Source of the DNA: Chitinophaga niabensis
Lineage (GTDB): Bacteria; Bacteroidota; Bacteroidia; Chitinophagales; Chitinophagaceae
DNA: 64,000 nucleotides
Assembly (NCBI RefSeq): GCF_900129465.1
Contig: NZ_FSRA01000002.1
Span: 2,170,001-2,234,000, forward strand
Direction of reading: 5' to 3'
The notes under the pieces were generated by a model. That model did not search any database, was not told the origin of the DNA, and was given only the letters and a program-made list of their open reading frames with translations. Made by a program: the position numbers and the translations under genes. Below, piece by piece: positions 15,655-25,378 of the stretch. Position 1 is the first letter of the stretch, and the number at the start of each line of letters is the position of its first letter.

Positions 15655-17037
15655 TTATTGTACTTTGATCTTGCCCATGGCCTGATCCAATTTCACTTTG
15701 CTGATCAGCGTATCAAGGAGGGCATTGATATAATCGCTTTGCGCTTGTTTTAATTCATTGTCTGCAGACACCACATCCAGGCTGCTGGATACACCCTGGT
15801 CGAATTTCAATACTACCCTGTCGTACACTCCCTGCGTGAGGGCCATGTTCTTTTCCTGGGTGAGCAGGGAAGTGGCATTGTTCTGGTAATTGGTGTAAGC
15901 ATCCCGCACTTCCAGCTGGATCTGCTGAGAGAGATTCGTGAGATCGTTTTCAGACTGCTTCAGCGTGATGCGGGATTGCGCTACCTGGTGGATCCTCTCT
16001 GTTCCCGTAAAAATGGGGAAATTGAGGGTAAGCCCCATGGCAGAATTACCATAACCGATTTTGTAGAGATCGGAGAACTGCGGTGAAAACCAGTTTACCC
16101 CATAATTAATGAAGGCGCTTAAAGTAGGTACAATACCCAGGCGTTTGCTTTTCAGGTCCAGCCGGTTCAGTTCTACCTGTACCCTTTGCATATGATACTC
16201 CGGCCTGTCCTGGATATTATATTGCTGGCTGTCCGGCATTTGACGGATCCCGGCAAAGGACTTCACATCTTCTTCCAGTTCGAGGGTGCTTTGCAGGGGC
16301 ATGCCCATATTGAACTTCAATACATCCAGTGAATATTGCTGTAAGCGTTCCAGGTTGGCGCGCTGGGTTTCTGCATTATTAAAAGACACCTGCATGCGAT
16401 CTACATCTATCCTTTCGGAAACACCTTCATCATAACGGGCACGGGTATCTTTCAGTGTCTTTTGCAGGCGTACGATATTGGCATCCACCAGGCGGATACT
16501 TTCCCGGCTCACGAGTACATTGAAATAAGCATTGCTTACCTGCACACGGGTATCGATAGCGGTACGTTCGAGATCACGGACAGACAATTCATCGTATACT
16601 TTAGCGGCTTTGAGGCCGAGAAAATAATCGCTGTTAAGGATGGTCTGGTTCACCTGGCCGGTAACGGCAGAAGCATATTTTGTACCGAACTGAACGGGTA
16701 TTTTATTATTGGGGTCGTTGGCAAAATCCGGGATAACGGAGGTCTGAAGTTTGAGGTTATCTGTAAAGCTTCCGGTGATATTAGCATGGGGTAATAACTT
16801 CCCGGTGCTTTCCCGGATCCTTTCCCTGGAAGCCTCCCTGCTTAACCGGGCATTTTGCACCTTCGGCTGATTGGCCAGGGCATATTGGATACACTCCTCC
16901 AGCGAAAATTGATACGAGCGGGCAGTATCCTGCTGGGCCTGTACAGGCTGCAGGATGGCCATGGCTGCAGTAACCAGCATTATTGCACGGAGGGCAGTTG
17001 ACGGGTTCCAGCTTTTCATTTTGACTAAAGTATTCAT
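15655..17037 (-). CDS. TolC-family outer-membrane efflux protein
   Basis: A 460-residue protein with a signal peptide (to about residue 35, ...PVQAQ) and two OEP repeats typical of TolC channels: long alternating helices rich in Gln, Asn and Leu, and FSLEECIQYALANQPKVQNARL at the start of repeat one. It should form a trimeric outer-membrane duct for the RND pump encoded next. First gene of the leftward operon, divergent from tonB with a 112-nt shared gap. Start at 17037; an ATG seven codons later would give the same mature protein. Confidence 0.92.
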   Translation of the reverse strand: MNTLVKMKSWNPSTALRAIMLVTAAMAILQPVQAQQDTARSYQFSLEECIQYALANQPKVQNARLSREASRERIRESTGKLLPHANITGSFTDNLKLQTSVIPDFANDPNNKIPVQFGTKYASAVTGQVNQTILNSDYFLGLKAAKVYDELSVRDLERTAIDTRVQVSNAYFNVLVSRESIRLVDANIVRLQKTLKDTRARYDEGVSERIDVDRMQVSFNNAETQRANLERLQQYSLDVLKFNMGMPLQSTLELEEDVKSFAGIRQMPDSQQYNIQDRPEYHMQRVQVELNRLDLKSKRLGIVPTLSAFINYGVNWFSPQFSDLYKIGYGNSAMGLTLNFPIFTGTERIHQVAQSRITLKQSENDLTNLSQQIQLEVRDAYTNYQNNATSLLTQEKNMALTQGVYDRVVLKFDQGVSSSLDVVSADNELKQAQSDYINALLDTLISKVKLDQAMGKIKVQ

Positions 17038-17149
17038 TTAGAGACCGAAGGGTGTGCCTATACAACACTAATCTACCAAAAAATGTTCATTGTTCCCGGC
17101 CGCTTATGGAAAATATCAGGCTCCGCATCTTCCTTCAAAACAAACTGCC

Positions 17150-17998
17150 ATGGAAACAACCAAACTCTTACACTCCGATTTTATCGACATCCTTTTTGAT
17201 GATCGTAACAAAGATTATGGTGCCTATGCGCTGCGCCGGAAATACAATAAACGTGTGCGCAATGCAGTGATGGGGATGTCTGCCATTGTAGTAGTGGTCA
17301 TTGGAGGGTACCTGATCAGTTCTAACCTGATCGCTTCTGACAAGAAACATGAAGCCTATATCCCTTATGAAGAACCTGAAATGATCAATCCCTTAGAGAA
17401 GAAAGAGGAGCCACCAGTTTATACACCTCCGCCGGCAAGACAGGAGCCGCCGCCAGCATCGCAGCCAACAGTAGCGCATACGATTTTCAGGGTAGAGCCG
17501 GATGAAAATGTAAGGCCTGATGATGAAGTGCCGAAAGTACAGGATCTGGAAGGTAAAGTGATAGGCGTGGCGAATGCAGATGGCGATCCTAACGGTGTGG
17601 AGTTTGAAGTGCCGGATGGCTTGAAGGGAGGAAAAGGTGCTATTGTGGAGGGGCCTAAAGCGGTTGAAAAAGAAAAGATACACACGTCTGTAGAGATCAT
17701 GCCGGAGTTCCCTGGTGGAGATGCTGCTTTGAACAAATTCCTGCGCAACAACACTAACTACCCTGCTATGGCTTCTGAAAGCGGCATCTCTGGAACGGTG
17801 TTTGTAAAATTTGTTGTGGACAAGAATGGAGAGATCAATAATGTAATAGTTGAAGGTGCCAGGAAAGGAGGCGGATTGGAAGAGGAAGCAATGCGGGTGG
17901 TGAAAAAAATGCCGAAATGGAGACCGGGCAAACAGAATGGAGAGGCCGTAGCCGTATACTTCAACCTGCCCATAAGATTTACACTCGCTGATCAATGA
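17150..17998 (+). CDS. Energy transducer TonB
   Basis: Starting at the ATG at 17150 gives 282 residues beginning METTKLLHSDFIDILFDDRN, the usual N-terminus of this Bacteroidota TonB group; the reading frame is open further upstream but has no better start. One membrane anchor spans about 37-57. A Pro/Glu-rich periplasmic linker covers roughly 75-110 (PPVYTPPPARQEPPPASQ). A TonB C-terminal domain covers about 200-282 (EIMPEFPGGDAALNKFL ... YPAMASESGISGTVFVKF). It transmits proton-motive force to TonB-dependent receptors such as SusC. ExbB/ExbD genes are not nearby. Confidence 0.9.
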   Translation: METTKLLHSDFIDILFDDRNKDYGAYALRRKYNKRVRNAVMGMSAIVVVVIGGYLISSNLIASDKKHEAYIPYEEPEMINPLEKKEEPPVYTPPPARQEPPPASQPTVAHTIFRVEPDENVRPDDEVPKVQDLEGKVIGVANADGDPNGVEFEVPDGLKGGKGAIVEGPKAVEKEKIHTSVEIMPEFPGGDAALNKFLRNNTNYPAMASESGISGTVFVKFVVDKNGEINNVIVEGARKGGGLEEEAMRVVKKMPKWRPGKQNGEAVAVYFNLPIRFTLADQ

Positions 17999-18081
17999 TA
18001 TTTATGGAATCATGCTTATTCCTGCATCATTTCCCTGACATTTATTAGCAGTAGATGACGCTAAATGTGGATATGATATTA

Positions 18082-18110
18082 GGGCCGGCCTTTTCAGGCT
18101 GGCCCTTTTT
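18082..18110 (+). terminator. Terminator after tonB
   Basis: GGGCCGGCC (18082-18090) and GGCTGGCCC (18097-18105) form a 9-bp stem (one G-T pair) with a 6-nt loop, followed by TTTTT. Confidence 0.85.
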
Positions 18111-18154
18111 GTACACTTATTAGAACTATCCCTGCCTTTTTACTATTTTTAAGG

Positions 18155-19276
18155 ATGCGCTATCCAATACTCCTTTTATCATCTATACTCTTCTTTTGCA
18201 TGGCCTTCACCAAAGCAGGCAAAGAACGCAGAAAACCTGTAGTGATCGCCTATGTTGGCGGTTATCGCGGATTGATCAAAGACCCCGCTTCCATAGAAGT
18301 GGAAAAGCTCACCCATATCAATTACGCCTTTGTAGATGTGAAGAACGGCCAGGCCTGGCTCACCAACGAAGCCACAGATTCCATTAACTTCCGTACACTT
18401 AATGCCCTTAAACAAAGGAATCCTGATCTTAAGATATTGATTTCCATCGGTGGATGGTCCTGGTCTGAGAACTTCTCAGATGCCGTACTCACAGAGAAAG
18501 GCCAGCAGCTTTTTGCCGCCACGGCAGTGGATATCGTGCGGAAATATAAGCTGGACGGGGTGGACATTGATTGGGAATACCCTGGTGTGCCCGGCGAAGA
18601 AGGCAATATTTACCGCCCGGAAGATAAACAGAACTATACCCTCATGTTCAAAGCCATCCGCCTTTCACTGGATTCCCTGGAAAAAGAAACCGGTAAAAAG
18701 TACCAACTCACCACAGCAGTAGGCGGCGGCCAGTATTTCATTGATCACACAGAAATGCATATCGCCCAGCAATACCTGGATTATGTAAACATCATGACCT
18801 ACGATTATAAAACAAATGGTAAAGGCATTGCCGGTCACCATACTAACTTATATGGTTCAACGAAAGATTCTACAGAAGCTTCTGCGGACCGTTCTGTAAG
18901 GCTATATCTCCGTGCCGGTGTACCAGCTGAGAAACTCGTGATGGGTGTTGCATTCTATGGCCGCGGCTGGACGATGCCCAATGGAGAAAACAAAGGCCTT
19001 AACCGCCAGGCCCTGAATAGTGCCCGCAGCGGAGGTTATACCCGTTTGAAAGACAGCCTCATGGTACAGGGATATGACCGTCACTGGGATAAACGTGCCA
19101 AAGCACCTTATCTCTTTCACCCGGTGAACAACGTTTTCATTACTTATGACGATGAACGTTCCGTGAAAGCAAAATGTAAGTATGTAAAGAAGCATAAGCT
19201 CGGCGGAGTGATGTTCTGGGAATATTCCAGCGATCCGAAAGGATATCTCCTGCACGCTATTAATCAGTCATTTTAA
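18155..19276 (+). CDS. Secreted chitinase, GH18
   Basis: A 373-residue exported enzyme (signal peptide to about 22). The GH18 barrel shows SIGGWSWS (97-104) and the catalytic signature DGVDIDWE, with Asp137, Asp139 and proton donor Glu141. Near the end it has GGVMFWEYSSD, the conserved strand eight. It should hydrolyse internal beta-1,4 links in chitin using substrate-assisted catalysis. It has no carbohydrate-binding module. The GH20 gene starts 85 nt downstream and would split the released oligomers. The start lies 3 nt after a -7-like TATTTTTA (18144-18151). Confidence 0.93.
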   Translation: MRYPILLLSSILFFCMAFTKAGKERRKPVVIAYVGGYRGLIKDPASIEVEKLTHINYAFVDVKNGQAWLTNEATDSINFRTLNALKQRNPDLKILISIGGWSWSENFSDAVLTEKGQQLFAATAVDIVRKYKLDGVDIDWEYPGVPGEEGNIYRPEDKQNYTLMFKAIRLSLDSLEKETGKKYQLTTAVGGGQYFIDHTEMHIAQQYLDYVNIMTYDYKTNGKGIAGHHTNLYGSTKDSTEASADRSVRLYLRAGVPAEKLVMGVAFYGRGWTMPNGENKGLNRQALNSARSGGYTRLKDSLMVQGYDRHWDKRAKAPYLFHPVNNVFITYDDERSVKAKCKYVKKHKLGGVMFWEYSSDPKGYLLHAINQSF

Positions 19277-19301
19277 AAGTAATTACAGCCCGATCGGTTA
19301 T

Positions 19302-19336
19302 GAATAACGGCCCGCTCAAGCCGTTATTCGTTTTTG
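19302..19336 (+). terminator. Terminator between GH18 and GH20 genes
   Basis: GAATAACGGC (19302-19311) pairs with GCCGTTATTC (19320-19329) across an 8-nt loop, then GTTTTTG. The two chitin genes therefore may have separate transcripts or attenuated readthrough. Confidence 0.8.
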
Positions 19337-19361
19337 ATAACTGTAATTAAATCCTAACTAT

Positions 19362-21884
19362 ATGCAGCTCAGATTTTTGTTTGTTTGTTTACTGTTCAGT
19401 TCTTTTGCCCAGGCTCAGAAAACCAATGGTTTGACCATCTCCTGGGAATTGGTAGAGAATGGTTACCAGGGGAAGGCACAGTCTTTATCCACGTTCACCA
19501 TCACCAACAAAACGAAAAAAGCTTTTCCGGCTTCCGGCTGGACGATCTATTACAACTTCATCCGTTTTGTAACGCCGGGGGAAGTAGCACCCGGAATTGA
19601 AGCAGGGCATATTAACGGGCACCTGTATACTTTAAAACCAACGGCTGCTTTTAAAGGTATTGCTCCGGGAGATTCCTTAAAGATCAATATCGTTTCCGTG
19701 GCCTGGGTCACTAATTACACCGATGCGCCTGACGGGCCATACATTGTATGGGATCAGGAACCGGCAAAAGGTTATTCCTTCGCAGAGTTTAAAGTGATCC
19801 CTTCCACGCAGGAAAAACAATTGCTCCGGAATGCGAATGATAAGAAATCGCAGACCACCGCAGCAGATATTTACCAGAAGAACAGTGGCACAAAAGATAT
19901 TCCGGCAGAAGAGTTGCCGGCTATTTTCCCGGCGCCGCGTGCTTATGAAAAGAGAGAAGGCCAATATCTGCTGGGTCCCGAAATAACGATCAGTGCCGAT
20001 CCTGCTTTTACGCAGGAAGCTAGTTTCCTGGCGGCAGAATTATCCAAAGTGTTCGGCAAGCCTGCTAAGCTGAATAATGAGAAAGCCAATATCCGTATCA
20101 CGCAGGCTGCTATAAAAGACAGTTATACATTGAGCATTGATGATAGGGGTATCCTGATCACTGCACCGGATGCAGAAGGTGCTTTTTATGGTATACAATC
20201 CCTTCGTTCTTTATTACCTGCAAAAGCTACGGCTGCTGTAACTTTGCAGCATGTACAGGTCGCAGATGCTCCCCGTTTTCCCTTCCGCTCTTTTATGCTG
20301 GATGTTTCCCGCAACTTCCATGCAAAGGCAGAGATCTTCAGGGTGCTGGATGTAATGGCATTGTACAAGCTCAATGTTTTTCACCTGCATATGAGTGATG
20401 ATGAAGGATGGCGGATAGAGATCCCCGGCCTGCCTGAACTCACTGAAATAGGTGGGCGCAGGGGACATGATCTGCAGGAACTCACAGCCATACAGCCTTC
20501 TTATGGTTCCGGCCCTGATATCAACAACACCACCGGTTCCGGTTTCTACACAAAAGCAGATTACATAGAAATATTGCAATACGCAAAAGCAAGGCATATT
20601 AAAGTGATCCCTGAAATTGAAATGCCCGGTCATGCCCGTGCAGCGATCAAATCTATGGATGCACGTTATGCAAAGTTCATCAAGGCAGGCAATACCGCTG
20701 CCGCCAATGAATACCGCCTGAGCGATCCGGATGATAAAAGCCAGTACCGCTCTGTGCAGGAATGGAAAGATAACGTAATGAATGTAGCGCTTCCTTCTAC
20801 CTACAAATTCCTGGAAAAAGTAGTGGACGAACTGGTAGCGATGCATAAAGCAGCAGGCGCTCCTTTAGATGTTATTCACATGGGTGGTGATGAAACACCT
20901 GCCGGCGTATGGGAGAAGTCTCCTGTAGCGCAGCAATTGATCAAAGACAATGCAACACTGAAGAATACGGACGATCTGTGGTATTATTTCTACGATAAAG
21001 TAGCGCAGATCGTGAATAAACGTGGATTGCAATTATATGGTTGGGAAGAAGCAGGTATGCGTAAAACAAAAAAAGACGGGCATACCGTGATGATCGCCAA
21101 TCCTGATTTTGGTAACCGTAATTTTCAGCTGGATGTATGGAATAATGTAATGGGCGGCGGTGTGGAAGACCTTACTTACCGTTTAGCCAACGCAGGATAT
21201 AAAGTAGTACTATCCGGCGTAAGCAATTATTATTTCGATATGGCGTATACACGTGATTATAATGAACCCGGTTTTTACTGGGGTGGTTATGTGGATATAG
21301 ACAAACCTTTCTACTTTATTCCTTTCGATCTGTATAAAAATGCGAAGGAAGATGGAGCCGGTAATCCTTTACCTGCTTCCACCTTTATCGGGAAAGACCG
21401 TTTAACGGAATATGGACAGGATAATATTACCGGTATCCAGGCCGCCTTATGGTCTGAAACCGTTAAAACCCCTGCCCAGCTGGAATACCTGTTATTGCCC
21501 AAACTCCTGGGGATGGCAGAACGTGCCTGGGCAAAAGATCCTTCCTGGGCAAAGGAAAAGGAGGAAGCAAAGGCCACCGCTCTGTATAATGAGGCCTGGA
21601 GCGTTTTTGCGAATGTGGTGGGTAAAAAGGAACTGCCCCGGCTGGCAGCATGGAACGGGGGATACGGATATCGTATACCTACTGCAGGAGCTGTGGTGGA
21701 AGACGGAAAAGTTTTGGCCAACGTACAACTTCCCGGCCTGATCATCCGTTATACAACTGACGGGAAAGAGCCAACGGCTAAAAGTCCCGTTTATACGGCG
21801 CCGATAGCGCAGAAAGGGATCATAAAACTAAAAGTATATGATAGTGTGGGCAGAAGTGGCAGAACCGTTACCGTACAAAATTAA
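19362..21884 (+). CDS. Secreted beta-N-acetylhexosaminidase, GH20
   Basis: An 840-residue exported enzyme. Order of domains: signal peptide (about 1-18, ...SFAQAQK), an N-terminal CHB_HEX-like beta domain (about 22-150), a GH20b domain (about 185-305), the catalytic barrel (about 305-750) with the HMGGDETP motif placing Asp510 and Glu511, and a C-terminal chitobiase_C-like module (about 770-840, TTDGKEPTAKSPVYTAPI). It removes terminal N-acetylhexosamine from chitobiose and related oligosaccharides, completing chitin breakdown started by the GH18 enzyme. Other hexosamine glycans are possible substrates. Confidence 0.93.
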   Translation: MQLRFLFVCLLFSSFAQAQKTNGLTISWELVENGYQGKAQSLSTFTITNKTKKAFPASGWTIYYNFIRFVTPGEVAPGIEAGHINGHLYTLKPTAAFKGIAPGDSLKINIVSVAWVTNYTDAPDGPYIVWDQEPAKGYSFAEFKVIPSTQEKQLLRNANDKKSQTTAADIYQKNSGTKDIPAEELPAIFPAPRAYEKREGQYLLGPEITISADPAFTQEASFLAAELSKVFGKPAKLNNEKANIRITQAAIKDSYTLSIDDRGILITAPDAEGAFYGIQSLRSLLPAKATAAVTLQHVQVADAPRFPFRSFMLDVSRNFHAKAEIFRVLDVMALYKLNVFHLHMSDDEGWRIEIPGLPELTEIGGRRGHDLQELTAIQPSYGSGPDINNTTGSGFYTKADYIEILQYAKARHIKVIPEIEMPGHARAAIKSMDARYAKFIKAGNTAAANEYRLSDPDDKSQYRSVQEWKDNVMNVALPSTYKFLEKVVDELVAMHKAAGAPLDVIHMGGDETPAGVWEKSPVAQQLIKDNATLKNTDDLWYYFYDKVAQIVNKRGLQLYGWEEAGMRKTKKDGHTVMIANPDFGNRNFQLDVWNNVMGGGVEDLTYRLANAGYKVVLSGVSNYYFDMAYTRDYNEPGFYWGGYVDIDKPFYFIPFDLYKNAKEDGAGNPLPASTFIGKDRLTEYGQDNITGIQAALWSETVKTPAQLEYLLLPKLLGMAERAWAKDPSWAKEKEEAKATALYNEAWSVFANVVGKKELPRLAAWNGGYGYRIPTAGAVVEDGKVLANVQLPGLIIRYTTDGKEPTAKSPVYTAPIAQKGIIKLKVYDSVGRSGRTVTVQN

Positions 21885-21901
21885 ACCGGCATAATTTATT
21901 G

Positions 21902-21950
21902 AAAGGGAAGGGAGCAAACAGCTATTGTTTGCCCTTCCCTTTGTTTTTTT
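21902..21950 (+). terminator. Terminator after GH20 gene
   Basis: AAAGGGAAGGGAGCAAACA pairs with TGTTTGCCCTTCCCTTT (two-base bulge), followed by G and a run of T residues reaching 21950. Confidence 0.8.
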
Positions 21951-22008
21951 CGGGTAATCTATATAATTGGTCAAAAAATTGTATTGTTGTTTACGAACTA
22001 GGGAATAA

Positions 22009-23895
22009 TTGAAACTGTACTGGAAAATAAGCATCATTGCTACCCTTAGCTGTTACCTGATTTTGTTTTGTATGCCACAAAAGGCTGTTGCGCAAACGGA
22101 TACTATCCCTGCGCAGGGCAAAAGGTGGTTCAAGAAATTCAATACATATGTGGACTCTCTGAAGAGCAGGCGTTACCGGGATTCTGTACTTTTTAAGCTT
22201 TCCCGGCACAATGACCCACCGCCTTCTACAGATGATAGCAGTATGATCAGGAGTGAACAGGGATTTTTGCCTCATACCGGCAAAACGATCCGTCGTATCT
22301 ACTACCGCCGGGTAAAAGTGTTCGGCCCCCGGAACATCAACGATACCACCTTTACTACTTCCATGCAATTGATCCACCTGGCCAACCGCCTCCATTTTGA
22401 TTCTGAGGAATGGCTGATCAGGCAATCTCTCTTTTTCCGGGAGCGGGACACCGTGAATGCCTACGAGTTTGCAGATAATGAAAGGTACCTCCGTAACAGG
22501 CCATTTATCCAGGATGCCCGGATCCTTATGGTGGTTACCCCTTTCTCGGATTCCGTGGATGTGATGGTGGTCACGAAAGATGTGTTCGAGTATGGTCTGG
22601 ACCTTCGGGAAGCCAGTACCACCGCGGTTGCAGCAAAGGTGTTCAACAATAACCTCTTTGGAGCAGGGCAGGGCCTGATGTTCGGGTTCCGCTGGAATAA
22701 TGCGTTCGCCCGGCCCTGGGGTACGGAAGCGAGATATACGAAATATAATATATTGGGAACCTTCGTGGATGCTGCTGTGGGGTATACTAATCTGAATACA
22801 CAATTGCCGCTGGATAGTAATGTATATGAAGGATCTTATTACCTGCAGGTGGAAAGACCTTTATACCGGAACTCCGCAAAATTCGCCGGTGGTTTCTCCC
22901 TTTCAAGGAACTATTCCATTAATATCTACGGTCAGCCAGATAGCATATTCCGGGATTATGCTTATAAAGTACTGGACGTCTGGACGGGGTACAGTTTCTT
23001 GAACCGTTTCCGCAACGACGGGGAATCTGAGAACAAAGCTAACCTGGCTATCCTCGGGCGGTATTTTAACCTGAAGTTTGATAAGAACCCTTCGCAGCCG
23101 GCATTCATCAAAGATCCCATCTATAATAACCGGCATTATTACCTGGGGCAGTTATTACTTTTCAAACAGGACTTCTTCAAAACCCATCAGTTCTTCGGTT
23201 TCGGCCGCACGGAGGATATTCCCTATGGTTACAGGATGGGCTTGTCTGCCGGCTGGGAGAACTGGATGGACAGGAAACGTTTCTACACAGGGCTGGAAGG
23301 AGAGAAATACTGGCATACCCGGCTGAATGGCTTGCTGAGTATCGGCGGAGGCATCAGTAGTTTCTGGCAGAAGAATATTTCTGAGGATATGGTGATCAGT
23401 GCCAAGGCCGCTTATTACAGCCGCCTGATGCGTTTTTGGAAAGGCGCCTTCCGGCTCTTTGTGAACATCGATTACCTTGGCAATCCTAACAATTACTTCT
23501 ATAAACCACTGGATATAAATATGGAACGCGGCATCTGGGGGTACAGGGATACCAAGGTGAGTGGTTTTCACCGGATCAATCTGCGTTCGGAGGGAGTATA
23601 TTACAGTCCCTGGAAGATATATGGTTTCAAGTTTAATCTTTTTGCCTCCGTACAGGCTTCTCAGGTATCTTTCAAGAACAACTATTTACTGGAAAACCCT
23701 GTGTATACAGGATATGGGCTGGGTGTGAGGATCAGGAACGAAAACCTGCAATTGAACACTTTCAAACTGGGTGCATATTATTACCCGGATGCCCCTCCCG
23801 GCCAGCGCAATGTATATTTTGAGATCACTACCGTAGTGGATTTCCGTTTCGATATATTCGCCATGCGTGCCCCTTCTTTCCTTCAGTTCCGTTAA
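22009..23895 (+). CDS. Omp85-like outer-membrane barrel protein with POTRA-type N-terminus
   Basis: A 628-residue protein starting at a TTG codon, because this gives a complete signal peptide (MKLYWKISII..., cleavage after AVAQ near 29) and no ATG does. Residues about 85-190 (IRRIYYRRVKVFGPRNIND ... DARILMVVTPFSDSVDVMVV) look like a POTRA domain. From about 195 onward, alternating strands rich in Tyr, Phe and Gly form a beta-barrel (NNNLFGAGQGLMFGFRW is typical of Omp85/TamA-like barrels). Role in protein insertion or transport is an inference. It stands alone between terminators and the esterase gene. Confidence 0.68.
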   Translation: MKLYWKISIIATLSCYLILFCMPQKAVAQTDTIPAQGKRWFKKFNTYVDSLKSRRYRDSVLFKLSRHNDPPPSTDDSSMIRSEQGFLPHTGKTIRRIYYRRVKVFGPRNINDTTFTTSMQLIHLANRLHFDSEEWLIRQSLFFRERDTVNAYEFADNERYLRNRPFIQDARILMVVTPFSDSVDVMVVTKDVFEYGLDLREASTTAVAAKVFNNNLFGAGQGLMFGFRWNNAFARPWGTEARYTKYNILGTFVDAAVGYTNLNTQLPLDSNVYEGSYYLQVERPLYRNSAKFAGGFSLSRNYSINIYGQPDSIFRDYAYKVLDVWTGYSFLNRFRNDGESENKANLAILGRYFNLKFDKNPSQPAFIKDPIYNNRHYYLGQLLLFKQDFFKTHQFFGFGRTEDIPYGYRMGLSAGWENWMDRKRFYTGLEGEKYWHTRLNGLLSIGGGISSFWQKNISEDMVISAKAAYYSRLMRFWKGAFRLFVNIDYLGNPNNYFYKPLDINMERGIWGYRDTKVSGFHRINLRSEGVYYSPWKIYGFKFNLFASVQASQVSFKNNYLLENPVYTGYGLGVRIRNENLQLNTFKLGAYYYPDAPPGQRNVYFEITTVVDFRFDIFAMRAPSFLQFR

Positions 23896-23926
23896 GGGCA
23901 TTGTGATTCTGGCTTAGGTTTATTAA

Positions 23927-23961
23927 TTTGACCGGACGAAACTGTCTACTTCTTACCTTTA
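23927..23961 (+). promoter_or_regulatory. Probable promoter of esterase-sulfatase operon
   Basis: TTTG (23927-23930) and TACCTTTA (23954-23961) resemble -33 and -7 boxes with a 23-nt gap, slightly long. The ATG follows 15 nt after the -7 box. Confidence 0.4.
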
Positions 23962-23976
23962 AATCTATTCAACCAC

Positions 23977-25374
23977 ATGCCACGTTTACTATTAACGTTC
24001 TTTCTTTTATTATGCTGCGGCACCTGGGCAACTGCTCAGATCCGCCTCCCCGCTGTGATTGCCAGTAATATGGTACTGCAGAGAAATGCTACTGTGAAAC
24101 TCTGGGGCTGGGCGCATGCCGGTGAAAAGGTGAGGGTACATACTTCCTGGAACAATCAGCTGGATTCAGTGGTGACCACCAGGGATGCCAAATGGAGCCT
24201 TGATATTAAAACACCTGAAGCGGGTGGTCCTTATACCATTACCTTGCAGGGGCGTAACCTCGTGAAACTGGAAAATGTGCTTATCGGTGAAGTATGGGTA
24301 TGCAGCGGCCAGAGCAATATGGAATGGAGCTCCCTGCAGGGACTGCAGGATGTAAAAGCTGAATTCCCTACCTGTGCAGACAGCAGGATCCGCTTCTTCC
24401 ACATTCCAACTACAACAGCAGCTTACCCGCAGGATGATTGTAATGCTACCTGGGTAGCCTGTGATTCCAATTCATTAAGAGCATTCAGCGCCGTAGGGTA
24501 TTTCTTTGGAAAGAAGTTAAGGCAGGACCTTAACATTCCGATCGGCCTTATCAATACCAGCTGGGGAGGTACACCCGCAGAGGTTTGGACGCCTGCGCCT
24601 GAAGTGGAAAATGACCCCGTCCTCAAAGAGGCTGCCACTAAACTCACACCGAGTAATGGCTGGCCGTTTACACCGGGTTATACTTATAACGCCATGATTG
24701 CGCCGATCACCAATTTTAGTATTGCAGGTGCTATCTGGTACCAGGGAGAAAGTAACACAGGTACCGCCAGCACCTATACAAAATTGATGGGTACCATGAT
24801 CAGTTCCTGGCGCAAAGCATGGAACAAAGAATTCCCTTTTTATTTTGTACAGATCGCTCCTTATAATTATGGTCAGGGCACTATCAAAGGGGCACTGCTG
24901 AGAGAAGCACAAACAGAAACATTGAAGTTCCCGCGTACAGGTATGGCGGTTATTACAGACCTGGTAGCAGATACCGGGAATATCCATCCCACCAATAAAC
25001 ATGATGTAGGACTTCGCCTGGCCAACTGGGCACTCAGTGATACATATGGCAAAACAGGCATCGCCTATAAAAGCCCGCAGTTTTCACAAATGGAGAAAAA
25101 GGATAACAAGATCATCCTGCACTTCGATAATGCCGAAGACGGCCTGGTGCTGAAAGGTAAAAAAGCAGCGCAGTTCTTTATTGCCGGAGCAGATCACCAG
25201 TTCGTTCCTGCGGATGTTATTGTGAAAGGCAATACGGTAACAGTATCTGCCAAAACAGTGAAGGAACCTGAGGCAGTACGTTTTGCTTTTACGAATACGG
25301 CCATCGGGAATATCTTCAATAAAGCAGGTTTGCCGGTGAATCCATTCCGTACTGATAACTGGGAAGAAAAGTAA
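23977..25374 (+). CDS. Secreted sialate O-acetylesterase-like carbohydrate esterase
   Basis: A 465-residue exported protein (signal peptide about 1-20, ...TWATAQ). It carries the SASA-family signature VWVCSGQSNMEWS with nucleophile Ser113, and IWYQGESNTG of the same SGNH-type family. Such enzymes remove O-acetyl groups from sialic acids or from plant and microbial polysaccharides; the sequence alone does not tell which. A sulfatase gene begins 4 nt after its stop, so both act on the same decorated glycan, stripping acetyl and sulfate groups. No sialidase or sialic acid catabolism gene is present, so a non-sialic substrate is at least as likely. Confidence 0.86.
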   Translation: MPRLLLTFFLLLCCGTWATAQIRLPAVIASNMVLQRNATVKLWGWAHAGEKVRVHTSWNNQLDSVVTTRDAKWSLDIKTPEAGGPYTITLQGRNLVKLENVLIGEVWVCSGQSNMEWSSLQGLQDVKAEFPTCADSRIRFFHIPTTTAAYPQDDCNATWVACDSNSLRAFSAVGYFFGKKLRQDLNIPIGLINTSWGGTPAEVWTPAPEVENDPVLKEAATKLTPSNGWPFTPGYTYNAMIAPITNFSIAGAIWYQGESNTGTASTYTKLMGTMISSWRKAWNKEFPFYFVQIAPYNYGQGTIKGALLREAQTETLKFPRTGMAVITDLVADTGNIHPTNKHDVGLRLANWALSDTYGKTGIAYKSPQFSQMEKKDNKIILHFDNAEDGLVLKGKKAAQFFIAGADHQFVPADVIVKGNTVTVSAKTVKEPEAVRFAFTNTAIGNIFNKAGLPVNPFRTDNWEEK

Positions 25375-25378
25375 TGAT

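Noticed and set aside
17052..17149. Upstream extension of tonB (in-frame start at 17090)
   Set aside because: The extra 20 residues do not belong to the conserved N-terminus; the ATG at 17150 starts the familiar METTKLL-type sequence.
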